A stretch of DNA of 64,000 nucleotides from Branchiostoma floridae (lineage: Eukaryota > Chordata > Leptocardii > Amphioxiformes > Branchiostomatidae). Of the stretch, positions 7,543 to 17,812 are shown one piece after another. Position numbers and translations under genes: made by a program. The DNA is taken from contig NC_049985.1 of NCBI RefSeq assembly GCF_000003815.2, forward strand, positions 1,693,751-1,757,750, given 5' to 3'. Each line of letters begins with the position of its first letter. Position 1 is the first letter of the stretch. The notes beneath the pieces were generated by a model. That model did not search any database. It was not told the DNA's origin and saw only the letters and a program-made list of their open reading frames with translations.

Positions 7543-10380
7543 ATGGCAAACAAGATGAAGACTCTCCTGGTTCTGCTACTCATCGTGTTGAGGGAAGCTG
7601 GACCGAGCTCAGTCTGCAGCAGCAACTGTCCATCATACTGTGGCTGCATCAGGAAGGAGCTCACGAGCGTTCCTCAGGACCTGCCAGCAACCATCACTAG
7701 CCTTCAATTGCAACATCATCACATCACAAGCTTAAATCAGTATGACTTCTCAAAGTACGCGAAGTTGAGAAAGTTAATTTTAAGCATCAATCGGATTTCC
7801 ATAGTTAACAAGCAGACATTTTCTAATCTGACCGAGCTCAAAACGTTGGACCTTTCTGATAACAAGTTAACTTACATTCAGCCTTGCACATTTTCAGCTC
7901 TATCTCAGCTTAATGATCTCAAAATAAGCGACAACCGGATAACTAACATTGACCCCGGTACATTCTCAAATCTACCAGAGCTGTTTCATTTAAGATCGTG
8001 CTGCAACAGACTAACTAGAATCCTCTCAGGCACATTCACAGATCTACCAAAGCTTGACCGGTTGGACCTATCCGTAAACCACATAACAAGCATTGACCCA
8101 GGCACATTCACAAACCTACCAAAACTTAGCGCGTTGTATCTATCATACAACCAGATAAGTAACATTAGTCCAGGTACATTCACAAACCTACCAAAGCTTG
8201 GCGCGTTGGTTCTATCACACAACCAGATAAGTAACATTGGTCCAGGTACATTCACAAATCTACCAAAACTAAAAGCGCTGTTTGTACAACATAACAAAAT
8301 ATCTGAAATTAAATCTGGCACATTCTCAGATTTACCTCAACTCGATGCTTTGAAGCTGACGTGTAATAAAATACGTCGCATTGAACCTGGGGCGTTCTCA
8401 GAGCTACCCACGCTCAAAGAAATAGACCTGGAGAGAAACCTTCTAACTTCTATTCATCCCGATACATTCTCAGATTTGCCCAAGCTCATCTTGTTGCCAC
8501 TGAAGGGAAACCCCTGGCACTGTGACTGTACAATGACACATGTCAGAAAAGTTATTCAAAAGGCACGGCTTTCACACCTTACACCGCAGGTATTCAATAA
8601 TCAAATCGTTTGTCAAACACCAAGCGGCCTCAATGGGACAGAAATTGACGATGTAAACCCCGACCAGCTAGTCTGTGAAAAACCAAAGATTGTGAAATTT
8701 GAGAACAGTAAAGGAGTGAAAGTAGACAGATTGATTTATGGTGGAACTCTCCATTTGGTTTGCAAAGCTTCAGGTTCACCTAAACCAGACATCACAGTCA
8801 CCCTCCCATCTAAGCTGATTGCAACTGCTGAATCAATTGGGAGAGTGACTGTGGAGGGGAATGGTACCATCACTATAAGAGATGTTACTGCAGCAGATGC
8901 TGGTCAGTACATCTGTACTGCAACAAATCCTGGTGGCTCTACATCTGACAAACTGTTTGTTGAGGTACACACCCCAACACCAGTCATGCCAGGCGTACCC
9001 ACTGCCCTTGTGGAGACCTCTGATGTCATGACTGTGACATCGGTCGCACGATCTGATGGTCTGATGTTTCAAAAGCCAGCGATTGTGAGCTTTAAGATAA
9101 GCGATGACACACTAGGGCAGGGTGAGGCTCTGTACTTGGAGTGTGAAGCTTCAGGTACACCTAAACCAGACATCACAGTCACCCTCCCGTCTGGGCTAAA
9201 TGCTACTGTTGAGTCAGGGGGGAGAGTGACTGTGAGAGAGAATGGTACCATCGCCATAAAGGATGTTACTGCAGCAGATGCTGGTCAGTACATCTGTATT
9301 GCAACAAATCAGGGTGGCTCTGCAACTGACAAACTATTTGTTGTTGTCCAAACCGTCACATCTGATTCACCCGCTTTCAATGTTTCATCTCATGTGCCAA
9401 CTTCACCCTCAACTCGCCATTCAGAAGGCAGTCCAGCAAATTTTTCTCCACTCCTTGCTATTGGTATTTGCACTTTTGGCGGAATCATAATAATTTCTAG
9501 CCTTGTCCTTGCAGTTTGGTGGACGCAAAGAAAGAAAAAAGCACATGTACCATCAGCACCAACAATTGATCCCCCCACAGACGACATGGTGAACAAGTCG
9601 CTCAATAGGTCAGGAGGTCAGGATAGATATTTAAACCCAGAAGTAATCAGCAGTGCTGCAGGTAAAAACAAAAAGGCTGACATGCCTGAAAATGTGTATG
9701 AGGACCCCGAATCTCTCCTAGCCATTACTGGTCCTGCTAGACGTGCTGTAGGTTCAAAAGAAGAATCAGTGGTATGTGCATCAAAGGCACCGTCGGCCCA
9801 AAAGCCATTGACAGTCCATGAGCTAGTAAACATCGTTTATGGGAAGGATGAGTCTGATTATGACTATGAGGATATGAAGCCAACTTCTAAACCTAAAATA
9901 GAAGCAGAAGCTGCTACTTCTCATGTCAGCTATGAGAACACCCAATTGAAGGAAACAGTACATGATAACTCCCATGTCACTGATGAGAATGTCGATGGGA
10001 ATGAAGCAGTGCTTTATGCCTCTGCTCAGGTTATTTATGGCCATGAAGACGATAAAGCACAGTCTGCTGCATCTCAATCCATCTACAAGACTGACAAAGA
10101 GTCTCCGGCTTCTCAAACCATTTACGGAAATGATGACCAGAGAGCAGAATTTTCTGCATCTCACTCTATTTACAAAAAGGAAAGTGAGAAACAAGAGTCT
10201 CCGGCTATCATTTACGGAAATGATGACCAGAAAGCAGAATCTTCTGCCTCTGACTCTATTTATAAGAATGATCATCATAAACCAGAGTCTCAGGCTTCTC
10301 ATGATATCTATGAGGCAGGTGATGAGAAAACAGCAACTACTGCTTCTTGTTTGATCTATGAGAATAATGATGAAGAATAA
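7543..10380 (+). CDS. LRR-Ig transmembrane receptor A (single coding exon)
   Basis: A 945-residue type I membrane protein. A signal peptide (1-24) is followed by an LRRNT with Cys25/29/33/35, about eleven 24-residue LRRs of the form 'L..NxIxxIxPGTFxNLPxL' (about 50-320), and an LRRCT opening NPWHCDC (Cys327/329, later 357/378). Two Ig domains follow (Cys407-458 and Cys534-585, each with DAGQYIC), then a Ser/Thr-rich stalk and a membrane span at about 636-660 ending in a basic TQRKKK stop-transfer. The tail of about 285 residues has Tyr719 in VYEDPESL and then an array of Ile-Tyr sites at 832, 848, 861, 877, 891, 907, 923 and 939. Five tail tyrosines read YxN (797, 861, 891, 907, 939), the SH2 class bound by Grb2. 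LRR-Ig receptors are known as recognition or adhesion proteins expanded in amphioxus; ligand and signalling are unknown. The ATG is chosen because the signal peptide starts there and receptor B starts identically. Confidence 0.93.
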   Translation: MANKMKTLLVLLLIVLREAGPSSVCSSNCPSYCGCIRKELTSVPQDLPATITSLQLQHHHITSLNQYDFSKYAKLRKLILSINRISIVNKQTFSNLTELKTLDLSDNKLTYIQPCTFSALSQLNDLKISDNRITNIDPGTFSNLPELFHLRSCCNRLTRILSGTFTDLPKLDRLDLSVNHITSIDPGTFTNLPKLSALYLSYNQISNISPGTFTNLPKLGALVLSHNQISNIGPGTFTNLPKLKALFVQHNKISEIKSGTFSDLPQLDALKLTCNKIRRIEPGAFSELPTLKEIDLERNLLTSIHPDTFSDLPKLILLPLKGNPWHCDCTMTHVRKVIQKARLSHLTPQVFNNQIVCQTPSGLNGTEIDDVNPDQLVCEKPKIVKFENSKGVKVDRLIYGGTLHLVCKASGSPKPDITVTLPSKLIATAESIGRVTVEGNGTITIRDVTAADAGQYICTATNPGGSTSDKLFVEVHTPTPVMPGVPTALVETSDVMTVTSVARSDGLMFQKPAIVSFKISDDTLGQGEALYLECEASGTPKPDITVTLPSGLNATVESGGRVTVRENGTIAIKDVTAADAGQYICIATNQGGSATDKLFVVVQTVTSDSPAFNVSSHVPTSPSTRHSEGSPANFSPLLAIGICTFGGIIIISSLVLAVWWTQRKKKAHVPSAPTIDPPTDDMVNKSLNRSGGQDRYLNPEVISSAAGKNKKADMPENVYEDPESLLAITGPARRAVGSKEESVVCASKAPSAQKPLTVHELVNIVYGKDESDYDYEDMKPTSKPKIEAEAATSHVSYENTQLKETVHDNSHVTDENVDGNEAVLYASAQVIYGHEDDKAQSAASQSIYKTDKESPASQTIYGNDDQRAEFSASHSIYKKESEKQESPAIIYGNDDQKAESSASDSIYKNDHHKPESQASHDIYEAGDEKTATTASCLIYENNDEE
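8098..8313 (+). repeat. near-identical 72-bp LRR-encoding tandem units in receptor A
   Basis: Three consecutive 72-bp units encode residues 186-209, 210-233 and 234-257, each beginning PGTFTNLPKL. The first two differ at only a few bases, far less than the other LRRs of the gene. This indicates recent unit duplication or gene conversion within the LRR array. Confidence 0.7.
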
Positions 10381-10381
10381 A
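10376..10381 (+). terminator. AATAAA overlapping the stop codon of receptor A
   Basis: The hexamer overlaps the TAA stop. It is probably fortuitous, because the repeated AATAAA blocks further downstream are better candidates for the real 3' end. Confidence 0.2.
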
Positions 10382-10383
10382 TG

Positions 10384-10460
10384 TGCATGTATGTACGTGT
10401 ATGTGTGTTAGAGGGTGCGTTTGTGCGTGTGTGTGCGCGCGCGCGCGTGTGTGTGTAGAC
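10384..10460. repeat. GT/CG dinucleotide microsatellite in receptor A 3' flank
   Basis: Alternating purine-pyrimidine run with (GT)n and a central (GC)n, a potential Z-DNA former. Receptor B carries a GT-rich array at the corresponding place. Confidence 0.8.
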
Positions 10461-10794
10461 AAGTATTGTACTACCCAAAGAAATCATAAAGAATGTATCT
10501 TGAATTCGAAGATCTAAAACCCCAGCTACATGTAACAGTACGTAGAAGTTATGGTTGAAGTATGATTATGAGATGAACATTCCACCGATAAGGTCATGTT
10601 TGTAACCCAATACTCCATTAACTTTGTTACACATGTTTGACTTTGACCCCTGAAATGTCTGGGCAATTGTAATTTGCTTTGTTTTCTTATGTTACATTCT
10701 ATATACGAGTACGTATGAAGGTAAATGAGGAATTTTTAGGTCTATTCCTTTACTTTTTACCTGCATGTATGCAGGTATGGTTTTCACGGGCGTG

Positions 10795-11450
10795 GGAAAA
10801 TTTGGAAGCTGGGGATTTAGGGCGCTGTATCTCGAGAACGGATGGTGCCAGCACGACGATTTTTGGTACGTGGGTTGGGGGTGGTGGCCTGACACTCAGG
10901 TATGACTTTGGGCCTCCTGGCATTTGAACTTGACATTGCAGGTGGCATTTTTGGTGTTTTGGGGGCACTTTTGGCGCTGTGTGTCCGGAACGATACGCGC
11001 GATTGCAACGATTTTTGGTGCATGGGTGGGGGGTTGTTGCCTGTTGCCTAGGATTGCCTTTGGGCCTTGCCGCGTTTGAACTTGACCCGGCAGGTCGAAT
11101 TTTGTGTCCGGGAGGGGTATTTCCGGAGTTATATCTTCTGAACGGTTGGTGCTGGCGCAATGATATTTGGCACATGTGTCGGCAATGGGTGAATAATTCT
11201 CAATTTTGATTTTGGCGCCCTTGGTGCTTGAACTTGACATTTTAGGTTACCTTTTGTGCGGGCACGGGGCGTGCGCTGTATCTCCGGAACGCAAGGTGCC
11301 ATTGTGTTGCTATTTGGTACATGAGTTGTTGGTGGTGTCCTGGTGGTGAGGTTTGATTTTGGGCCTCCTAGTGCTTGAACTTGATACTGTATAGGTTGAC
11401 CCTGTTTTGGTGTGGTTGGGGCATCCCCCAATATCTGCTTGGTTGCTGAC
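10795..11450. repeat. diverged tandem repeat, about 150-bp unit, four copies
   Basis: Units begin near 10820, 10972, 11124 and 11271 with 'ggcgctgtatctccggaacg'-like sequence. Each continues 'tttttggtacgtg..ggtggtggcctg' and 'ttgaacttgacattgcag'. Open frames on both strands here are by-products of the G-rich repeat. Confidence 0.75.
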
Positions 11451-12720
11451 GGTTGGGTTGGGTAGAACCATCATCTGTTTTGGTTGATTGAGAGGTCTTT
11501 AAGTTTACACCTAGAACCATCATCTGGCCTGGGCCACCTTCAATGTATCAGGTTACTTTGTATCAACAGTGTCTGACCTGCCAGATGATATACTTAGTCT
11601 AGTATCTGTTGCTGTATTTGTTAGGTACAGTTTGAGTTTGCTTCTTAGTCCGAGTTTGTGGTGTTTTGAGAGCTGTGTAGTACTGGGTTTAATGTTCTGG
11701 TACAAGTTCCTTTACCCTGTTTGGCAATCAGCAGAAGATACAACTTTCTAAAGTGGAGGAGAAATGTATAGAGCTTGAGTGTAAGACAAAGGTATGTGTA
11801 TGATTTTTCCTGTTTCTTGTTGTTTCTTTGGGGATGCCATTTCCGTATTGTATGCAGGTAATTTGTAGTTTGGGGCTAGTCATATTTGCTTGATTTTTGG
11901 GCCTGCTTAATCTATAGTACGGGCAAGGTTAAGTGGTAGAGGCTTTGTTTTGTTTTAAATTTGGTATCGTTTGTTGCATTTTGTCACTGCAGAAATATGA
12001 TGAAATTGTTTCCTCCTCTAATCAGCTGCTCATTGATTTGGGGGGATGTTTGCTGGGTGTTCACTCTGACTACGACAGCTTTCTGAACTTTTTAAAGTTG
12101 CCAGCAGCTTGCCATTTATGAATGGGATTGACAAGGACATTTTGAGTAGTAAATTCTGCTGTAAAATTTGGCTTAGGTACTTCAGGAGATTTAGATTTTA
12201 GTTGGACGGATTGAACAAAATATCATACCACCCTAATGCTGCTGGATGGGGCCTACCACTATTCATATTGTCTATGGAACTACTGTAAAAATATAATTTT
12301 TCAAGTTATGCAAATAACCTTCCAGTGTCAAGTGATATAACACTCCAGAAATAAATCTTTAATGAATATCATTGGTACAATAAGGAGATTTAGCAGCTGC
12401 ATTAGGTCAGTACATTGAAATAGGAAGATATCAGTACTGAATATATCATATGTGACAGAACAACTACATGGGCCATCTGACTCTGAGACCAAAAAAGGTA
12501 GGAAAAGTCGTCTCAATAACTTTAAGGTACTGTGGTTGGTTACATGCTTAAGAAATCCAAAATAATTAATGTTCATCCATGCCCAAACTTACACATTCTG
12601 AAAATGGAATTTCAGACTTTTGCATGGTGCACAACCAACACGGTAAAAATACGCAACCAGGGACGAAAAGGAAAAAAAATACACAATAGGTCTACAGACA
12701 CCTAATACATTTCATGCAGG
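11451..12720. other. no gene or repeat recognised
   Basis: Unique-looking sequence with only short frames. The frames at 11569 and 11933 lack domains and a convincing start context. Confidence 0.4.
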
Positions 12721-13257
12721 CCTGAGGTTTACGAACTCTTGTTGGAAGTTAGTTTCCAATAGATGAAATCTACGGAATATTGAGATAAAGATGGTTTACG
12801 TGTAACTAGTTTCTGATGGCTCTGTTTAGGATCTTGTCTTTGATATCCCTGTATCTAACGTCGCCAATCTTGTTTTTTTTTTGTGCGAATCTGATCAACA
12901 TGCTAACACATTTTTTTAAGATCCTTATTATTTGACATATTTATGTTTTTTAAAGTAAGAAGTTCCATGAGCCAGCAGAACATGTAAGGGTAATTTGAAA
13001 TTGATTAGCGGGTAAGAGAGTAGCGCAGCAATTTTGGGCCATAGAGTTAACTGTCAATGTAACATGCTAGGAAAACTTTAACCAAATGTAGTACATGTGT
13101 AGTAGATGTTTCTCGAACTAGTTCATGAAGACAGTCATGGCTTTGCAGTGAAAAAGTCGTAACGTTAAGAGTAGAAAAATATTTGAGAATTATAGAAATA
13201 ACTTAAAGTACAAAAAGACTAGAGGGGCTTTATGACCATCTGTAGTTTTTGACGATA

Positions 13258-13400
13258 TAGATAGAACTTTATTGCTCGACATTTGTACATGGTACAAAGT
13301 ATGGCAATGACTGTTACACAAAGTACAAAATAGGTGTAGAGAATAAGACTTGATATCCTAATTAACGTAACAAGAAGGGCTGACACATTAGTCTTTGATA
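13258..13400 (-). mobile_element. non-LTR retrotransposon 3' tail fragment
   Basis: 'ctttattgctcgacatttgtacatggtacaaagtatggc' resembles segments at 23250 and 33018. Read on the minus strand it is a short 3' UTR of a LINE or LINE-mobilised SINE. No coding part is attached. Confidence 0.45.
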
Positions 13401-14040
13401 TATAGGTCGGAATGATATCTTGGATGACTTAAAAAATTGAAAAATTGAATCAAAACCAAAAAGCAAAAAAATTTATTTCGTAATAAGGTTACCTTTTCAA
13501 TGTTACTAAGTAACAAAGTATATCTTAATTGTGTGTGTATATATATATACAGACCTGCTTATGTATTATATATATGTACACACCTGCCTATGGATTATAT
13601 ATTTATACATAGGCGGTCGAGCGAGGGCCTCGAGATGTGAGGATGTAAGGGAGGAGTATACCTTTATTGCACCTATAAGTTCACTTTACGGCATTTAGAG
13701 GCAACATGATGTATTGATTTAAGAAAAAAATATTTGTAACTACGTATTCATATCACTATCAGGACCCTGATGTTCATGTTTCTGCATCTAGAACCCTAGC
13801 GTTTGCCAAGCAAATCTGATCCATCATGTCCGAGTTTCTTTTTATATTTGTCTATTTTAATATAAGTAATTTATTATATTAAATATAGTAATTTATCTAA
13901 TTTTTGAAAAAAGCTACGGGACTGACTGACTGACTGACTTTAATATCTTTTAAGCTCTAGTATCTACTTTGCTATCTTAAAATTCAAAGGATGTCAGTTA
14001 CAGAGCAGTGATTAAAGAACATTCACTGACATACTCTCGA

Positions 14041-14046
14041 AATAAA
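14041..14046 (+). terminator. candidate polyadenylation signal AATAAA
   Basis: The conserved 'aataaagcaa' element closes the first 3'-flank block after receptor A. It is followed by a 'ctatctgtgcttctggtcct' tail, as at the other three sites. Confidence 0.35.
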
Positions 14047-14289
14047 GCAACCCTGACACACTACTAGTATCTGTGCTTCTGGTCCTCATTTCAGTACGCA
14101 CAGCCAGGGCTGCCCAACTAGTCTGTGGTTATAAGAAATGCCATGGCCTGCTCATTTCTCGTATAGGACTGTTTAGCCACGCTGTAGGGCTTATATCAAT
14201 TAGGATTTTACAATGTTCAATATTGACCGAAGAAGGCAATATTAAATTATATTATTACACTATATGAATGATTGCCAACCTGATTATTT

Positions 14290-14525
14290 ACGGATATTTA
14301 CTTTATTATCTTAAAATTCAAAGAAATGAAGTCAGCAGAGATGTAAAAATGATTCGTGAAGACATATAGCGGCTTGTATAGCAGCGTACCAATGATGAAC
14401 AATGTACTCAAGAATGTAACATGCCGTAGGAAACTTCCACCAGGAAATAGTTGAACAGTTTCTATCGCGCACTTCATCCTGAAGACACTTAGTTCTGTCC
14501 GTTTACACTGCAGGAGGGGGATATC
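14290..14525 (+). repeat. second 3'-flank block after receptor A, left part
   Basis: 'aaattcaaagaaatgaagtcagcagag' through 'tagcagcgtaccaatgatgaacaatgta' duplicates 540-640 and 1000-1090. The block is interrupted by the MITE at 14526 and resumes at 14634. Confidence 0.5.
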
Positions 14526-14633
14526 TAATCTCCAAGCAGATTCCTCCGTGGCATAAGACAGTAACATAAGCTGGGGAAGGAGTTTAGCCGGCAGAGGAGT
14601 AAATTGGCCACAGAGGAATCTGCTTGGAGATTA
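14526..14633. mobile_element. MITE, family B, 108 bp with 9-bp TSD
   Basis: Inverted ends TAATCTCCAAGCAGATTCC. Flanks GGGGATATC and GGGGATATA match 8 of 9. The host block at 1160-1215 has the uninterrupted 'ggggatatctgcggttct', so the empty site is visible in the same window and confirms the insertion. Confidence 0.85.
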
Positions 14634-14984
14634 GGGGATATATCTGCGGTTCTTTTTTTATCAAACCCGATAACGTAAGACGTTGACTTGATGCGACCTG
14701 GTGTATTCTCCTGTAGTTCGACAAATGACTAGTGATGGAAACATGAACCAAAATCTAACATGGCGCGGCCTGATAGTCTTTCAAACTCAGAGTTCATAGA
14801 AGGAGATGCATGAAAGACGATATGTGGATGTAACAAGCTGGAAATAATGTCATGGCGTCATTACATCATTGTTTCCTGGTTGGATCCCCTTCACTTGCTG
14901 TTGAAATAAAGCAATTATTGCACACTAACAGTGTTTCCGGAGGTATTTATTTATTGGTTTAGCTGATGACGAACATCATCAGCT
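14634..14984 (+). repeat. second 3'-flank block after receptor A, right part with AATAAA
   Basis: Continues from 'atctgcggttctttttt' to AATAAA at 14905-14910, mirroring 1200-1500. It marks the end of the receptor A unit. Confidence 0.5.
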
Positions 14985-15215
14985 GTTCAGCACGCACAGT
15001 CAGGGCTGCCCAACTAGCATGTGGTTATTACAAAGGGCTAGCCCTGCTGACAAAGTCGATACAAATGGCATTTGACATGGACAGGACACGGCACGAGGAA
15101 TAGAGACAGTCCCTTACTGATCACTTAAAGGCCTGCTGCACAGATATCAATAAACATAAACAACGCTTGTGCTTTAATGGAAACAATGCATGAGAGAATG
15201 TACAATCCCACCCTA
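14985..15215 (+). repeat. 5'-region block of receptor B
   Basis: 'cagtcagggctgcccaactag' through 'aggcctgctgcacagatatc' is the partner of 1590-1780. It opens the receptor B unit. Confidence 0.45.
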
Positions 15216-15221
15216 TAAGGG

Positions 15222-15515
15222 TGGGTTCACACTTGCGTATATATTGAAGTCCTTATGGGGTCCGTATGGAAGTCGTAGCCTCTACCAGACTCCACAGGCC
15301 GGTGGAAAAACAGTAGAAATTAGACAAATACATATATAGACAGAAAGCATGCCAAACGAGTCAGCTGGGTCGCGAACCTCGGCCAGCAAACTTGCTTGGC
15401 ATGATAAATGTCTATATTTGTCCATTTTCTACTATTTTCCTGAAGACCTGTGGAGCCTGGTAAAGGCTAAGACTTCCATACAGACTTGAATATCTACATA
15501 CATGTGACCTTTAGA
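15222..15515. mobile_element. long-arm MITE related to family C
   Basis: The inner inverted repeat 'tagcctctaccagactccaca' pairs with 'tgtggagcctggtaaaggcta'. Outer arms around 'gcgtatatattgaagtc' pair with 'gacttgaatatctacata'. The same arrangement occurs at 24330-24605. No clear target duplication was found. Confidence 0.6.
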
Positions 15516-15649
15516 GTGCATATAATAATGTATAATGGTACAGTCGGCCTGCCGTGCCCGGTCAGGCCTGTGGTCACCATATGGCTGGCACAGGGAGCGC
15601 TCCTTACCCACATGGACCTTAACTGTCGAGACCCACTGTGTGCGCTCCT

Positions 15650-15922
15650 GCGTCGCTTCCCCAGCAAAATAATACCTGGCAACTTCAAGTTTGGAACTAC
15701 ATTTCTGTCTCCCAGGCAGACCACATACTGCGCATGCCTCATGTGCCGTCTTTCTGGTCCAGACGCGAATAAGCCAGCCCAGGGGATGCGCATGCGCGCT
15801 TTCGTCCGCTTACTGGACAGACGTATTCAAAGACTCCGTCTGTCTGTCACCTCAGTCTGGAGTAGGCACAGAGCGGGGGAGAAATTTACATCGGTCAATC
15901 GAAGAGAAGAATATCTCTGAAG
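15650..15922 (+). promoter_or_regulatory. promoter-like module and candidate first exon of receptor B
   Basis: 'tactgcgcatgcc', 'ccagacgcgaat' and a perfect NRF1-type TGCGCATGCGCG at 15787-15798 precede a purine-rich stretch. That stretch ends 'ctctgaag' with donor GTAGGT at 15923. It matches modules 1 and 2 of receptor A. The overlapping frame at 15486-15920 is not regarded as coding. Confidence 0.45.
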
Positions 15923-15979
15923 GTAGGTTGATTTTCCTTTTATTTTCGTGCTGCTTGTAGCGATAAGTCACCAGGAAGT

Positions 15980-16785
15980 ATGCCGGACTGGCTTTGAGCA
16001 AACCGACAGTTATCAACATTAGAGCAGCGACTGATTAGTTTTTTATTGTTGCCGAAGCAAATGAAAAATTTTCCTACGTGCTTTTCCATTCGCACGCTCC
16101 ACAGACTGTATTTCTGTCTGTTACATTAGTGTGATACAGATGCAGAGGAGGGAGCTGCTCTTCCAATGACTAGCTACGACGGGAGAAAAATTGCTTTCAA
16201 CAAACAAGAAAATATGTTGGGCGCCGGCGGCTTTGAGCAAGCCGAAATTATTTAATATTAATATGAGACATTAGACTGCTTATTTCTTCTTCTTATTGGA
16301 AGAAGCAATTCAACAGTTACTTTAACTCCGAGACCGGGTGTCTGAGTGAGTGAGCGTATTTTTTTTTCGTGAGGATGTAGCCCTGTAGAGTAATGCTTCA
16401 CTTGGAGAAGCAGCTTAGCAATAAGACATTCCTTTAAAAATGATATGCGGTTCGGATCCTTTCATAATCTGTTTACCACGTAAGTACATAGCAATCTACA
16501 CATTGCGCATGTGCCGTCTGGTCTAAACCCAGACGCTAATTGATGAAGAGGCCTTGGGACGTTTTCTACATCTACATCTACATGTTACAGGACAAAGTGT
16601 CTACTCGCACATTGTGGAGACTGTATCTCTATCTGCCAAATACGTGTGGTAAAGAAAACAGTTACAGAAAAGGTGTGCTCATGTTTTTGATACTTAGCAA
16701 TGACTTCTTAGATCAAAACCTACGGGGAAGCTTGCTAAGAAAGGTTGGTTTACCTTTAACTAAACCTGTTTCCGTTGTATTACAG
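15980..16785 (+). repeat. reiterated 5' modules of receptor B
   Basis: 'ggctttgagca' modules at 15990 and 16228, and a promoter-like copy at 16500-16560 ('ttgcgcatgtgccgtctgg', 'ctaaacccagacgctaatt'). The order is the same as at 3045-3616 before receptor A. Confidence 0.5.
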
Positions 16786-16871
16786 GTACAACCGGGTGAA
16801 AAGTTTGTTTCCGATGATCACTGCTGAACTGTCACGAAGAAAACATACGGGAGGAAAATTGCTGCAAACAG
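16786..16871 (+). ncRNA. candidate noncoding 5' exon (copy 3)
   Basis: Acceptor TTGTATTACAG, interior 'gatcactgctgaactgtcac', end 'gctgcaaacag' with donor GTTGGT. It is homologous to 3617-3690, 5210-5283 and 17741-17812. No continuous coding frame is shared among the copies. Confidence 0.35.
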
Positions 16872-16934
16872 GTTGGTCTGTTGATTATTTTGTTTTTTTT
16901 GCTGGCTCTGCGAAATTTGCAAAAGAAATAGAAA

Positions 16935-17740
16935 ATATGCCGGGGCTGGCTTTGAGCATGCCGACATCATTTTTAACACCAGACCAGCGACTGATTACGT
17001 TTTGCTATTGCTGGACAAATTAATTCTATGTCTATTGCATCATGTAAGGGCTCCTGTGCACAACAGGTGTGCTTTGTACGTGAAGACAGCTCTACTGCAT
17101 TCCGAAAAATGTGCGCATTTGTGGCAATATTTAAAGGGGGTGGCGAAGAAATATTTGAAAGAAAGAATATTGAAGATAGATTGGTCTGTTTTATATTTTT
17201 TAATTGTTTTGGCGCTTACTGTAATTGTGAATCAATTGAAAAGAAAATATGTCTGACTGGCTTTGAGCAAGCCGACATCAGTTATAACCATTGCAACAGC
17301 GATTAATTACGTTTTGCTATTGTTTAGTTGAAGGAATGTAATAGTTTCTTTTGGGATGTCTGAGATGTGGAGCGTGCGCTCGTAAGGAAAGACACATGTA
17401 AAACCCTTTTGTATCTGTGTGATTCGTTTGGAAAACAATATTTTTTAGAAACAAGACATTTCACAAAACGTCTGGATGGACGGGGTCTGGTCCTTTCATC
17501 ATTTGGTTACCACGTAAGCATACATCAATAAACACACTAGCAAGTGCCGTCTGCTCTAATCGCACATTATGGGGAATGTGTCTCTCTCTGTCAATTAGTG
17601 TGCTAAAACCAGGTACAGAGCTTTTGTTTCTAATGATTAGCAATGACTTGTTAAGACTAAAATCTAGGGGAGAAGGCTTGCTTGACATAAAAAGGTTTCG
17701 TCTATATTTCAAACCAAATTTGGTTTCGTTGATTTTACAG
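16935..17740 (+). repeat. further reiterated modules of receptor B
   Basis: 'ctggctttgagca.gccgacatca' copies at 16942 and 17258 and a degenerate exon-like block near 17150-17185. A promoter-like remnant 'caagtgccgtctgctctaat' lies near 17540. No gene is recognised. Confidence 0.45.
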
Positions 17741-17812
17741 TGTCGATCGGGAGGGGAGTTTGCGTCCGATTTACAGTGCTGATTGAACCACTAAGAAACT
17801 TACTGGAGGAAG
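17741..17812 (+). ncRNA. candidate noncoding 5' exon (copy 4)
   Basis: Acceptor GATTTTACAG, interior 'ccgatttacagtgctgattgaacc', end 'ggaggaag' with GTTGGT. It is a diverged copy of the exon at 16786. Confidence 0.3.

Larger units (their letters stand above)
12740..14060 (+). repeat. 3'-flank repeat block of receptor A
   Basis: The runs 'aatagatgaaatctacggaatattg' and 'ggcatttagaggcaacatgatgtattga' and the closing 'gagcagtgatt' plus AATAAA are copies of blocks found at 340, 810, 14290 and 22350. They define a repeated 3' module following each receptor gene. Confidence 0.5.

Noticed and set aside
9823-10302. 159-codon minus-strand frame and other antisense frames inside receptor A
   Set aside because: Shadow of the repetitive tail-coding sequence; composition and lack of domain argue against coding.
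15486-15920. 144-codon plus-strand frame
   Set aside because: It lies across a MITE arm and the promoter-like module, has no domain, and the homologous region before receptor A does not keep the frame.
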